A stretch of DNA of 64,000 nucleotides, from the NCBI RefSeq assembly GCF_002994745.2, contig NC_037090.1, forward strand, positions 31,044,501 through 31,108,500, in the 5' to 3' direction. The notes below the pieces were generated by a model. It was not told the DNA's origin. It saw only the letters and a list, made by a program, of their open reading frames with translations, and did not search any database. This stretch comes from Rosa chinensis (lineage: Eukaryota; Streptophyta; Magnoliopsida; Rosales; Rosaceae). The translations under genes and the position numbers were made by a program. Shown here one piece after another: positions 24,311 to 36,620 of the stretch; positions within the stretch are counted from its first letter, which is position 1; each line of letters begins with the position of its first letter.

Positions 24311-27300
24311 TACATCTGGGGTTAAAATGAACCAAAGCGTGCAGCATTAAGACAGTAAGGAGAGTATGAAACTATTTGCTAGTACTGAAAAGGATAATGA
24401 GAAACGTCCTTTCAGTTTCATTCATAAGATGCCTGCAGTACCAGTTAGAAATCATGTAAGATGCATAGCAGAGAATAATAACTCACAAGAGTATCGATTT
24501 GAAGAACGATATTTGCATAATGTAAAGAAAGTCCAGCAGGTCCCAACTTTTGATGTTTATTCGTAGCTCCCTCCACGGTTTTCTGACCCTCTGCATATGC
24601 CAATGAAGAAGCATCATTGTCATTTTTCCCAGAAAAGGAATTACAGACCAAAGTCAAAGAAGATAGTGTTTAATTCTTTGCAATGACTATCAGTCGCAAC
24701 AAAACAAGGTTGAACAAAATAGCTTTACACAGAGTATTTGGAGACTCTAGGTGAGGGCAAAACATTGGTTCTAAATTTTGTGGAAATGGTGCCCATAAAA
24801 TACTCAGGTCCTACTCAGAGGCTCAAGTAGTGATTGCACCCTTGAAAGCTATTGTTTTAGAGGGATGGGGACTATGATTGCTATAAAAGGTGAGCGATGT
24901 GGGATTCAGAAACCATTCCAACTGAGTATCATATAAAAGTTGAGTGATATGTGTTCTTTTCAAGTTTACAACAAACATACAAATTTTTCAGAACTTAAAA
25001 ACAATATATTATAACACAAAAGCTAATACTTAATTGGGACTACACAGAAGTAGCCATTGTTACATATAAAACTATGTTTTATGGATCATCGTGATCAAGA
25101 TTATCTCTTGATAAAATTACTAATCATGTATTGAAGCCTGAAACGATATGCTGTTCAAAGATCAAATTGTCACATGTACTATTGGCAGTTTGGACCTGAA
25201 ACATACATACCAGCACTACCAAAGGCAGCATGTATCTCTAGATATAAAAAGTGAACTATTTCAACAAGCTTTTCCATCACCTGCATTCCAAAACATCAAA
25301 TGTTACAAATTAAAACAGTAACTAGTATGCCATTACTTGTTTATAAAGCAGACACTGAACTTTGGGAACTAAATAGATCATGTCCTATACAGTGTGAAGT
25401 TAACTTAATACTTAAAATTTCAAACAACCAGAATTTTCAATGGTCCAAGATTTTGTTACTACTGGAGAATAACATATATGTGTGCAATACAAAAGCAGGA
25501 GATAATAAACGTCTAGAAAAAACAGGTCATGGAAAACCGATCAGCAACTCAATGAAATGCATACAATTACCTCTTCCATACTTTTGGACCAAAGTGACTT
25601 TTTCTTTAAACTTTTAACTAGTTTCCTTTGGCTTTTTAGTTCAGACCTCATGATTCCAAGGGTATCGCCTATGAGATGAACAGAAACAAAAAGAAGTGAT
25701 ATAATCAGTTAAGTAACACTCCACATCAGATCATAAATCATGATTCTTTCGCATGCACATACATAGTATAACATGGCATGTTACAGATCAAGGCTCCAGT
25801 ATAAGTTTCATCTCAATATCAAATATTGCACATAACACAAAGAAAAGAAATTGAATTGATTATATAATTTGCTCAAATACACAGTCATTGGAAATATATG
25901 AGAACTAGGAGACAAGAAAGTATGAGATTAGAGAGAGCTTTTGCTTCAGCTCAAAACCCTACTAATAATGGGTAATTGTAGGCATTGTACAAGGCTAAAC
26001 TTAGATTGGTTTTATTCTTTCGAGGATTTCATCATTATGCTATTGCAGTATTTTAGCCATTTTATTAACTATGTACACAATGCCTTTAGAAGTGGCCATC
26101 AATACTTGAAACAATCCTATACTTTATATCATTGAGTTAGTTCTGCTAACATTCAACTTGTACAAACATTTTCTATACAATAAGAATAGCATTTCATCAC
26201 CTCTGTCAGTGGAAGATGAAATACTCTCCTCGAACCGCTTACGTTCATAGTCTTGTTCAAATCGGTCCAATGCATGGAACTCATGGTATAATTCCTGTAG
26301 GCAAGAGAATATTAGTGCCTTGCTCTTTTGGAAAAACAGATCAGTTAGAAAAGCTCAATAATGTCGGATGCAGCACTTGAGTGGGACAAATAGGAAGAAA
26401 ACTTCCTTAAGCTCCCAAAACACACTTTCTTCTATGTTTATGGATATAAATGGAAAATTACTCAAAGCGAAATTAGTAAGTGAGGATGATAATTAGTGTT
26501 GAATTACTAGGAAAAGATGAGATGAACAAATGAAAAGAAAATATGAAAACTTGAATTTTTTGTTTTTTTTTTCAGTGATGTATATAGATAGTATAATTAT
26601 CAAACAAAAATATTCGTCAGCCCATAAAAGGATATATAAAAATGCTCTATATCTCTGGTACCATAAGATGATACTTACAGCAGTATATTGGACTAGTGTC
26701 ATCAGTTGCTGCATTACCGAACTGGCCTCATCCTTCAGATGCTTCTGAGGAATAAGTTCTCTACTGATTCTGTAGTATAAGATAAGATGTCACCGAGTAA
26801 GAATATGATCTCTTAAACAAACAAAAATGTCCCCAGGTATAAAATCCGGAAAGTATATATACTTCTCAAAATATCTGTCCAAGTTGTGCCACTGAGGATC
26901 TTTACATCGATTTCCAAAACGAACCACCTCCCCCGAGAAAATCTTTAACTCCTCCCTATCAAATCAAGAGTGAAGTTTAACAAATGAGATTCAACATGAA
27001 AACAAATAAAACACATGCGAAGCTCGCTCATTTGCATAACAAAATGAGGTGGTTAAGTATTTTGCAACTAGATTCACTATCCACCTTTTATCAGCTGCAA
27101 CAATCCTCATCAACTCGTCCGTATCTGTGGATACTAAATACTGCACACCTTCCGAAGGAAACACCACTTCTTTCAGATTCTTAATACTTCTGGTCGAAAC
27201 AGATTGCATAAGATTGTAACCCTTAACAACAGTGTTTGCAATCTCGAATGCTATAATTGCAATCTCATTCCCCTTGGCCGGCGGTGCTGAATTGAAGCCG

Positions 27301-27807
27301 GCGCCGGAATTCAAATTCGTCATGCTGCTCCCAAGCGTGTCCAGCACCGATACCGCCCCTCTGCCTATACGTGATCCCACCTCAGAAACCTGCAACATTT
27401 ATTGATCAAACAGTTTCGTAAATCCGAAAATACTTGCTATGTGTGATGAATAAGCATAAGCAGAGAGAGAGAGAGAGAGAGAGAGGAACCTTGGCCTTAG
27501 ACCTGAAAGAGCCGGATTTATAACGGGGAATCCCATCGTAGAAATCGTCAGTAGTGTCAGCTCCTCCTTCATAGACAAGGGCAGGACCGTCGTGGGAGTA
27601 TCTAGCAGGCTGCTGCTGTTGCTGAGTAGTATTTATATCCACGGCCGGTGGCGGAGCCACCTCAGTGGCGGCGGCGGTGGCGGTCCTCTTGGAGTTTCTC
27701 AGTTTGTAATCATCGACGACTTGGCGCCGATTGTCGCCGGCCCAAGGGTTGGCGGCGGAGGGAGCGTTGACCGCCGCGCGGGAGCTCTTGGAACAAAGGC
27801 CTCCCAT
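21960..27807 (-). CDS. PSI1-like: PSK SIMULATOR 1-like protein (DUF3475 + DUF668), 12 exons
   Basis: Coding exons in order: 27807-27490, 27389-27085, 26955-26863, 26769-26679, 26294-26201, 25668-25571, 25280-25211, 24590-24487, 24022-23906, 22836-22760, 22627-22583, 22491-21960. All junctions are GT-AG and in phase; 1944 nt, 647 aa. The start MGGLCSKSS gives an N-myristoylation glycine (Gly2) plus Cys5, as in Arabidopsis PSI1 (about 657 aa). DUF3475 lies at about 149-205 (NEIAIIAFEIANTVVKG, LKEVVFPSEGVQ). DUF668 lies at about 365-455 (KLGPAGLSLHYANIVLQIDT, LTITEIKAEMEKTLHWLVP). The tail has VPGISKSQDF and KALDVIDRVDT. In Arabidopsis the family promotes growth alongside phytosulfokine and brassinosteroid signalling; the biochemical activity is unknown. 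Residues 392-393 read VV where the family has VS, which depends on the acceptor chosen at 24023. Intron 9 holds a MITE. The 3' end is duplicated at 12313-13451. Confidence 0.94.
23480..23856. mobile_element. Fold-back MITE, copy 4, inside a PSI1-like intron
   Basis: Ends GGGCCCTTC...CTGAGGGAT and inverted ATCCCTCACTAGAAGGGCCC. Internal arms carry CATCTCGACCGTTCAGTTTT and the inverted TTGAACGGTGGAGATGTGGA. It lies in the intron between exons 9 and 10 of the PSI1-like gene (22837-23905), about 50 bp from the exon 9 donor, and is the intact reference for the split copy at 17766-20578. Confidence 0.85.
24274..24310. repeat. (TA)n(TG)n microsatellite in a PSI1-like intron
   Basis: TA run followed by TG run in the intron between exons 8 and 9. 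Confidence 0.9.
27462..27485. repeat. (GA)n tract just after the first PSI1-like exon
   Basis: On the minus strand a CT run starts 4 bases after the donor of exon 1 (GTTCCTCTCT). Pyrimidine runs beside a donor are unusual but the reading frame and acceptor at 27390 support the splice. Confidence 0.85.
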
Positions 27808-28350
27808 GGCGCCAAAGCGAAATTACAAGTATTGCTGATCGGAAAACAAGTGGTGATGATGATGAAGATGAAGTAGCAGCAGAGATGGTTTGGCGGCTGC
27901 GATCGGAGAAGAAGAAGTGGGGTAAGGGGTGAAGGGTGGTTGGAGGGAAGAATAATAATAATGAAATAGGGAAGGAGCATAGCGATTGGTGGAGAGAAGG
28001 GGAAGACTCGTTTGGTTTTGTTCGCAGCCGGGGGGAGGAAGGCTGACGTCTGCTTGCTCTGGGAGACTCGCGGACAGAAGGGAATGGGTCAATATTCAAA
28101 CTTTACGCGCTGACCAATGTTCCGCTCCCCCGGCCTTTTTCCTATCTGGCAATCGCCCATGTGGCTCCATTATATATTTCAAAAATAAGACTCCCCTCCA
28201 AGATGCCCGCTCTTGTATTTGTTCAACGCATTATTAACTTCAAAGTTAAAGTTTTCAGTTTCGAGAAGAATAAAAAAGTTTTATGATAATGGTTATTAAA
28301 TTTAGTTTGATATAGAAATAGATTAGTTCAATACAGTATTGAAGGAATTT
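27808..28350 (-). promoter_or_regulatory. PSI1-like 5' leader and promoter region
   Basis: GC-richer, pyrimidine-rich (minus strand) sequence with many CTTCTTCT and CACCAC phrases directly upstream of the ATG at 27807, as is common for plant 5' leaders. Open frames in all phases here are composition artefacts. No clear TATA box was found, which fits a TATA-less housekeeping-type promoter. Confidence 0.4.
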
Positions 28351-28770
28351 TTTTTTTTTTTTTTAAATGACTGGTGCGGCTACCCTCAAGCATTAATTAA
28401 TGAAATTACATAATACAAATGAAGGGACGTAAAGCCTGAACCCCAAATTACAATAAGCATAAAGAGAACATTCTGAAATAATATCAAAACTCTCCACAAA
28501 ATCTATATACTCTAACAAGCACCAATTAGCAAATAGTGCACGAATGACTACTCTATTTGCTTTGAGATAGCGGTGACATACCGGAAAGATAACTCTATAA
28601 CGAAGAAGCATCATTACAAATAGCACAGCTTTCCCACTATGTTGCCGCATGGAAATAAATCTGGCGACACTCAATTTCATCCTGCCACTAGGAGGTTGCA
28701 TCCATTTGATCAAGCAAATAGCTCATAGCCTCGCTAGGCCAGACAAGGCACACAGAGTGTGCATACCGGG
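28347..28770 (-). mobile_element. Retrotransposon 3' tail (probable LINE) with A tail
   Basis: A run of about 17 T (28347-28365, plus strand) is the A tail of a minus-strand element. The minus-strand frame at 28713-28393 starts WMQPPSGRMKLSV, like the entry into the RNase H region of plant non-LTR elements (W-x-P-P-x-G-x-x-K), but then degenerates. Upstream end and target duplication not found. Confidence 0.45.
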
Positions 28771-28997
28771 ACAAAGTGAAACTATGTAAGAGTCTTTTTA
28801 TTCAAATGAATGTGTATTACATACATTAAGAATCTGAAATTCTTAAAGTAATAATTTAACTATTGTTTAAGTCACATTTGGCCTAACTGAGAGTCAATTT
28901 CTAATAAATATAATTTTTATTTTGAGTAGAATAAGCATGAAAAATATAATAAAATATTGACCTCCATAAACAATAATTATGATGAGAACAACAAAAG

Positions 28998-29192
28998 TGT
29001 TAAAGTAAAATTAAGATTGGAATTGGTCTACTCATTTCATTTCATAACCCCTTTATATAAGGATAGGATTACAACGGAAATATCAATTACATTGATGATA
29101 CTAAATGCTGATTGAGCTGTGATTTGTAATTGCTTGATTCCCTCTCCGTCAGTTGCTTTGACGAAGGCACACAATGTGTTTTTCCTTTGACA
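28998..29192 (-). repeat. 3' LTR of the Ty1/copia element, 195 bp
   Basis: On the minus strand it starts TGTCAAAGGAAAAACACA directly after a purine-rich tract AAGGGGGAG (the polypurine tract, about 29193-29201) and ends CTTTAACA. TG...CA ends and a TATATAAAGG promoter-like box (minus strand, about 29050) fit a short copia LTR. The matching 5' LTR was not found, so this is the only LTR left. Confidence 0.7.
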
Positions 29193-29397
29193 CTCCCCCT
29201 TGTGCCAAGTCAAAGACGAAATGGTGCATGAGTTGTTGCCTCACTAAAAACCTTGCCAAGTGACAATAAAAACCTTGTGGGACAAAAATACACCTTGGTC
29301 GAAGGAAAAGAGCACAACACACCTTTTACATTTGAGAATGACATGTGTGTGTTAGACTCCCCCTGACGTCTACACCTCCCCCTGATCTTTACATTAA

Positions 29398-32300
29398 TCA
29401 ATTGAGCTTGGAAAGTCTTCGCATTCCTATGCTTTTCACATGTTTCTCAACTGTGGCCTTAGGCAATGATTTGGTGAACAAATCTGCCACATTCTCCTCA
29501 GACCTTACTTGATTCACTTGAATCTTGAGGAGGGTCTGTTGTTGCTGATTGTAGGAAAACTTTGGCGATATGTGTTTTTGTATTATCCCCTTGATATATT
29601 TTAGCTTCATCTGTTCGATGCAAGTTGCATTATCTTCATAAATGCAAGTAGGCTCTTCAATGGTAGAACTCAAACCACTAGTCCCTCGAATATGTGTGAT
29701 GATAGCTCTTAACCATATACACTCACGAACCATCTCAAGTAGAGCAATGATCTCTGAGTGGTTCGAGGAGGTAGCGGCAAGGGTTTGCTTGGTTGATCTC
29801 CAAGATATCGCCGTGTTCCCAATGGTGAGTACATAACTATTTTAGGAACGACCTTTATGTGGGTCATAGAGGTACCCAGTATCAGCAAAACCAACCAAAC
29901 GTCATTTGGTGTTTCAGTGTAGTGAGTGACGCTTTCGCCATCAACATTTCCTTTAGGGATTGCAGTTCCATATGCGGTCCCTCTTGTCTCTCTATAGGGA
30001 AAGAACATTCTCAAGTCAATGGTCCCTTTTAGGTATCGAAGATGTTCTTGATACCATTCCAGTGACGCTGCGTTGGCGCTGAGCTAAATCTAGCTAACAA
30101 GTTTACTGAGAATGCAATGTCTGGTCGAGTAAATTGGGCTAAGTACAATAATGCGCCTATTGCACTTAGATAGGGAATTTCAGCTCCCAACACCTTTTCG
30201 TCATCTTCCCTTGGACGAAATGGATCTTTCCCTGCATCCAAATTTAGACCGATCATGGGAGTGCTAGCAGGATGCGCTTTGTCCATGTTATATCGCCTGA
30301 CTTTTGGACATACGCAGACTGGTGGATTAGTATTCCACAAACTCGGTGTTCTAGTTCAAGGTCTAGAGAGAATCGAGTTTTCCCAAGATCCTTCATCTCA
30401 AATTCGGATTTCAAGTAGCTCGCGGTTGCTCTTATTTCATCAAGAGTACCTATTATGTTCATATCATTGACATATACAGCTACAATTGCAAATCCGGAAC
30501 TTGTTTTCTTTATGAATACACAGGGGCATACTTCATCGTTCTTATATCCATTTCCAATCAAGTAGTCACTTAGACGGGTATACCACATCCGCCTGGATTG
30601 TTTCAATCCGTAAAGTGAGCGTTTCAACTTAATTGCAAACGCAATCTGTGGTTTAGAGTCACTTGACTTGGGTAATGCAAGGCCATCAGGCACTTTTCAT
30701 ATATATATCTCTGAATCTAGATCCCCATAGAGATATGCAGTAACCACATCCATGAGCTGCATTTCCAGTCCTTTGGAAATTATTAAGCTAACTAAGTAGC
30801 GGGACGTTATAACGTCCATTACTGGAAAGTATGTCTCCTCGTAGTCAATTCCAGGGCGTTGTGAGAAACCTTGCGCCACAAGGCGAGCCTTGTACCTCAA
30901 GACTTCATTCTTCTCATTACGTTTTCTGACAAAGGTCCATTTATGTCCTACAGGCTTTACACTTGGTGGGGTTAGCACTACCGGACCAAATACTTGTCTC
31001 TTTGTCAGAGAATCTAATTCTGTCTGGATTGCTTCTTTCCATTTAGGCCAATTTGCTCTTTGTTGACATTTTGCAATAGAGCGTGGTTCGATATCATCAT
31101 GCTCTATGATTCCTTGAGCAACAGTATATATCATCAATGTGTATGGAAGATCTTTCTATCAACTCATACGCACTCTCATAATCCTCTGAGATTTCTTTGT
31201 TCTCTGGAATAATTTTTAACATCGGAGCGTCCTCCAGTGTTGATTCATGGACATAACTATAATCAGAGACAATCTCATGAGAGGGATTCTATACATTGAT
31301 GATTGGTTTGTGCCTTACTCACCCTTTTCTTCCTTGGGTGAGTGTCAATCGAACCAAGTGACCTCCCCCTCTTCCTTGGGGAGCCACGGCCTCAACCACA
31401 CCTCCACTAAGTGCGGTTGCAGTGCCTCTATCTGTGGCACCGTGCCCCTTGTTAGGGACTTCTAACCTTGCAGGCACATTTGCAGCTGGTATATGTGATC
31501 TCGTCACTTTAACGATATCAGTAAACGCATCAGGCATCGAATCTGCTACGTTCTGAAGATCGATTATTCTTTTCACTTCACTTTCACTTTGTGAAGTGCG
31601 GGGATCAAAATGAGACAGAGTGGGGACAAACCACGACAATTCCTGTCGTTCCCTTGGAAAATCCTTTTTCCTATCTCCCCCTAACGACGGGAAGACTGTC
31701 TCATCAAAGTGACAGTCCGCAAATTTAGCGGTAAAGAGATCGCCTGTCAAGGTTTCCAAATAGCGGATAATTGTTGGGGATTTGTATCCAACATAAATAC
31801 TTAATCGTCTCTGAGGACCCATTTTGGTGCGCTGTGGGGGCGCAATAGGCACATATATTGCTCAACCAAATATGCGTAAGTGTGAAATGTCAGGCTCATA
31901 TCCAGTTACCAACTGGTACGCAGAAAATGGTTGGCTAGCTGTGGGTCTGAAACGAATAAGTAAAGCTGCGTGCAATAATGCATAACCCCATGCAGATATA
32001 GGCAGGTTGGTGCGCATAACCAATGCCCTAGCCATCATCTGTATCCTTTTGATGGTGGCTTCTGCGAGACCATTTTGTGTATGCACATTGGGTACAGGAT
32101 GCTCTACATCGATCCAAATAGATATGCAATGATCATCAAATGCTTTTGATGTAAACTCTCCAGCATTATCAAGCCTTATAGAATTGATAGGGTGGTCAGG
32201 GTGGTGAGCCCTTAAACGTATAATCTGTGCTAGGAGTATTGCATCATTTCTTGTGGACAAGAAAACGACATGTGACTAGATTGTCGAAGCATCCACCAGA

Positions 32301-34459
32301 ACCATAAAGTACTTGAATGGTCCGCATTCTGGATGGATAGGTCCACAGACATCTCTTTGTATCCTTTGTAAGAATGGAATGTTTTGTTTTGTATCTTTAG
32401 CATAAGAAGGTCTCGATCCTGTTTTTGCTAAAGAGCAGGCTTTGCAAAACGAGTGATGTGCTTTTGAAATAGTCAATGAGGCATAATGGGAGGGAGGTAG
32501 TGCTTCTGGTACTTCAGAAGGCAATGACTGCATACTAGAACCGACACCTTGCAGTGTGGCGGATTTTTCTCCCATTTTTCACTCGAAAGAAGGGATGTTC
32601 GTGTGAGTTCTTTAAAAAATACGGATCATCATGTCACGACCTCGGTGCCATAGGCGGTCATGCAAAAGCCTGTATGAGTCAGTGTCCCACATTTCATTGT
32701 TGGTGATAGTATAGGATTCAATGATCCAAATCGTAGTGAGGTACAGTCCACTAGATTAATTGACTCATAAGTTTCTCTAAGATATGTTTCCTTCCACAGT
32801 CATTAGATGTAATATCAAGGTATTCAGTTCCATTCTCACAGTGTGTTTTTACATGATAACCGTTGGCACAAATTGCTTTGAAACATTAACAAGGTTCGAT
32901 TAGCTCTTGGTGCATATAGAGCGTCTGTGACTTTAAATGTTGTGCCATTAGGCAGCAAAATTTTTTGGCAGTTCCTCGCCCTTTTATTAGTTGTGATAAT
33001 CCGATCATCGTAGTCACAAAGGAATTATAGGCTATTAGTTCAATGAATAATTGCCTATTTCTTAATATTGTGTGGGTAGTTCCACTATCATCTAAGCACT
33101 CAAGTTCTCCTTCATTCATTCCTACAAATAAATGGGAGGTATTTAGAAAATATAACTCATATTCTTTAGAGTATTTCTGTTTGCGTAGAATGGTATTCTT
33201 TTCATTCTAATAATTTTTCCTTCTTTCTAAATGTATTTCTTTACATCTTTATAGTGCTATTTCGAACCATGTAAATATGTGTATAGAAAATAAATTTGAA
33301 TAAATTCAATGCTTCAGAATAAAATTTGAAATTTATTAATAAGCCAACGATAATCAAATCAAGGTCTTGTTCAGAAATCTTATTCATCAATCCATGATTG
33401 AAAATAAACTTTAAGACCAATCAATAGTCTAATTAAAAGTGAGGCATTATGCCTTCACAACTGTCTTTGGAAAATAAAAACAGATCAGTCAAGATTGAGA
33501 GCATCCATTGACTTAGCAAGTTCCTCTTTGCCATTGAAGTCTGCAATTGTAAGATTGACGTCTAGGTCATGACCTCCTTCTTCCATATAGTGAGCCTCTT
33601 GTTCTTTAGACTCTCTATACCTCTTGTAATTTGCAGCTACTCTGTTATTTGCTTGGCAGTTCTTGTACCAATGCCCAATGAATCCACACCTATAGCATGG
33701 TTCATTGTCAACTCTTTCCTTTTGCATCTTGTTTCTACGATCCCCATGTCCCTTTCCACGTGGTGCATTGTTGCCACGTGGGTAGGGATCAACACGTCTA
33801 AACCCCCTTGCATTGGAGTTATTTCCACATTTCATTTTTCCATAATTAGCCTCGGGAATTTTCTTTGTCCCAGTGGGCTCGGTATTGTTATTCAAGAGAA
33901 TCTCATTTTGTCTCTCAGCCACTTGCAGTAGACTTATCAACTTATTGAAGGTTGTGATTCTTTTGTTGTCATACTCCAACTGATACTGGTTCGCTAATAT
34001 AAAAGCTGAATTAGGAAAGGTGGTAAGACTCTTGTAGATCATATCATCTTCTGTGATTTCCCTTCCATAGAAATTGAGACGTGCCTTTAAGCGCAACATG
34101 TCCTTGTTGAAGTCATTGACCTTTTTATAGTCAAGCAAGCGGATTCCATTTCACTGAACAACCAGTCCTGAGAGCAAAGTATCGTGAATGTTCCCAAAAC
34201 ATCCTTTAAGGGCATCCCACAGTGCTTTGGGTGTCTTCAACTGAAGGTACTCCCAGCGTAGGCTAGGATCAATATGTCGCCTCAGAAAAATTAAGGCATC
34301 TGCTTTCACCTTATTAGATAGTTCATCATCTTTGGGGTCAGTAATGGTGGCAGTGTAGTCTTTTGCCACAAAGGCAGTTTCCATATCGGAAACCCAACGA
34401 TGGTACTCAAGTCCTTCTGAGTCCAAAATGTCAAACTCAGGTCGAGTTGGATCAGCCAT
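29398..34459 (-). pseudogene. Copia gag-pol, broken
   Basis: Gag starts at 34459 (MADPTRPEFDILDSEG) and continues at 34138-33485 with a zinc knuckle CYRCGFIGHWYKNC. Protease remnant: CLDDSGTTHTIL at about 33100. Integrase: HHSFCKACSLAKTG (32480s) and IRLDNAGEFTSKAFDDHC with NGLAEATIKRIQ (32200-32000). Reverse transcriptase: WKEAIQTELDSL, YKARLVAQGFSQRPGIDYEE and DVVTAYLYG (31080-30720), then KRSLYGLKQSRRMWYTRLSD (30610s). The catalytic box is YVNDMN instead of YVDDMN. RNase H part and tail at 29733-29398 (IYEDNATCIEQ, LFTKSLPKATVEKHV). Breaks include a frame change at a TA repeat near 30700, stops between integrase and RT, and a gap around 33200-33480. The product would not be functional. Confidence 0.88.
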
Positions 34460-34565
34460 CTACATAAACAAGAGAGAAGAAATAAATTACGCAGTCATAA
34501 AGACATCCACGTGAATTATTTTCCAAACGTATAAATTAGATTTCAAGACCAAGATTCGTAATGGT

Positions 34566-35510
34566 CACACTTTTTTTTAATTTGATCATGATCTAGAGGA
34601 TTCCATTTAATATGAAAGTACTTAGAAACCTTAGTATTACACACTTTAATATTAGCTTTGCAGTAGTTAGCTCCCAGAGTAATAGCCCCGAAGAAGGTTT
34701 GAGAATGGGAGGGAATTAACTGTTTAAAAACTACCTGATTTTTGGTATGCCAAATTGATCAAGAAATCAGAAGAACATGTGATATAGTATCTACACTTCT
34801 ACAGTAATGTCAGGATTATGAAACAAAGATTCTATCCAAGAACTAAAAGAACCAAACCAATTATTAGGAATATGTATATTATTTGAGAATCTCCAAACAG
34901 CCCTAGCAAAGTTACAATGCATAAAAAGATGGTTTAAATTTTCAATGCCATTCTAGCATAAAGGACAACAAGAAGGAATATTAGGATTATAAAGAGAGAG
35001 CTTATCTCTTGTCTTCAGTCGATTTCTCAAAAGAGTCCAAGCAAAAATCTTAATTTTAGGAGGAATATTCAAATGCCAAATTTTATTCAAAACCTTGGAT
35101 TTAGAATGAGAGGCATTCTTACGTGCAAGTAACCAAGAAGCACTCTTGATAGAAAACTTACCTAAGCCTGAAGGTCCCCAAACAAATTCATCCAGCATAT
35201 CATTCAGAAGAATAGGAACAGCAAGAATTTGCATAATAGTGTCATGAGGAAGCAATAAAGAAAGAGCATCTTTATTCCACTGAAAGTTCTGAATAAAAGA
35301 AGAAACTGTAATAGTCCAATCTAAATTGTTCCTTTCATCTTTAGGGATTATCAAATAAAGAGGATAAGGCAAAACCCAATTAAAAGTCCATAATAAAATG
35401 TCTTTACCAATCCCAACAGTCCATCTCATACCTTCCATTACTAAAGATCTGACATCAAGAATTCCTCTCTAGGCTAAAGAATTAGAAGCCTTTTTATTAA
35501 CAGTATATGC
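34566..35510 (-). mobile_element. LINE 3' fragment with zf-RVT domain
   Basis: A T run at 34570-34578 marks a possible A tail of a minus-strand element. The frame 35438-34953 encodes the zinc-finger domain that follows reverse transcriptase in plant L1-like elements (WTVGIGKDILLWTFNW, VWGPSGLGKFSIKSA, LNKIWHLNIPPKIKIFAWTLL, CCPLC). The RT core is absent (5' truncation). Target duplication not found. Confidence 0.72.
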
Positions 35511-35805
35511 TGGAAAAATTAATGCCGCTCATTTATATAATTTCTCACTTACTTATTGAGAGCAAGCGTACAAGAGACAAAAGTCTCTAATCATCTGAAT
35601 AAATTTAAATGAAACTTCCACCGCCGGCCAATACACTTATTAGTTATCACTCATTATAAAACAGAAACAAACTTCACTCATTAGTCATTACATCATTTCA
35701 CTCATTCAAAGACGGACCCATTTGGTTTGGGCCCTAATCTAACAGGGCCGACCCATACCCACCTTCAAGAAAACGGGTCAAATACTCAAGGTTTTTCGCC
35801 AGGAC

Positions 35806-36620
35806 TGAAAAATTGATAATATCCTCGAAATTTCTGTGATCTTTCCCTTTTTTTAGGCTCTCGATATATCTTTGACTTACCAAGAGAATATCGGGAGAAA
35901 TTTTTAAAATTTCCAGAAATATTTGAAATTTTGGTGATATTTCCGGAAATATTCAAAATTTTTGCGAAATTTCAAGATTATCGCCACCTCTCGCAATATG
36001 TGGCTCGTGAAAACTTAGCCCTTATCCTTATTCAATCCGACTAAACTGATAGCATCTAAAGAGGAAAACTTTAAAAATTTATAGGGTCATGTATTGCTCT
36101 TTGTGTCTTTTCCCTGCATGCTTATAAATCTTCTAATTATCTAATTTGCTAACTAGTAAACATTTGGCTCTATTAAAAAAAAAACTTTTCTATGTATTTC
36201 AATGGACTATTTTCTACTTCTTTTTCTGTTTATTGGGAGACCGATTTTTTTTAAACATATGTATTTAATTGTAAAATATTATTATAATTAATAATTAACT
36301 CTCCTAGTCTCCTATTTAAATCATTTTTGAGAATTTTCATGTAGAATTTCATATATTTGTCATGTCAGTGTATCTTATTATACTCCAAATTACTACAATC
36401 ATTATACAATTAAGTGCATCAAACACTTTTTTTTAAATATTATAGGTAACTGATCGTGTAAACATTTCATAAAAATTCATTAATGATTTCCATGTTACTT
36501 TCTAAATTTTCATCATTTTTTTCAAAAATTTACTTACATCGAAATTTCTCAATATTTCCATCAAAATTTTCATTTTTTTAACTATCGATATTTCCTCGAT
36601 ATTCGATATTTTAGTTCTTA
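35806..36620. repeat. AT-rich repeat with imperfect inverted ends
   Basis: The left side (GATAATATCCTCGAAATTTC and GATATTTCCGGAAATATTC) resembles the inverted right side (ATCGATATTTCCTCGATATT). The interior is AT-rich and has no coding capacity. It abuts the point where Helitron coding sequence stops. Possibly a non-autonomous DNA element; no target duplication could be proved. Confidence 0.35.

Larger units (their letters stand above)
28998..34565 (-). mobile_element. Ty1/copia LTR retrotransposon, decayed and lacking its 5' LTR
   Basis: Domain order on the minus strand is gag, protease, integrase, reverse transcriptase, RNase H, polypurine tract, LTR, which is the copia order. The upstream part stops about 100 bp before the gag ATG, where LINE-derived sequence begins; no primer-binding site (TGGTATCAGAGC type) was found. 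Internal frames are broken many times, so the copy cannot move on its own. Confidence 0.88.

Noticed and set aside
27592..28099. Several overlapping frames upstream of and opposite to the PSI1-like first exon
   Set aside because: Shadows of the GC-rich first exon and pyrimidine-rich leader; no independent support.
34460..35700. Search for the copia 5' LTR and primer site
   Set aside because: No sequence matching the 195-bp 3' LTR and no TGGTATCAGAGC-type site was found; LINE sequence occupies the position.
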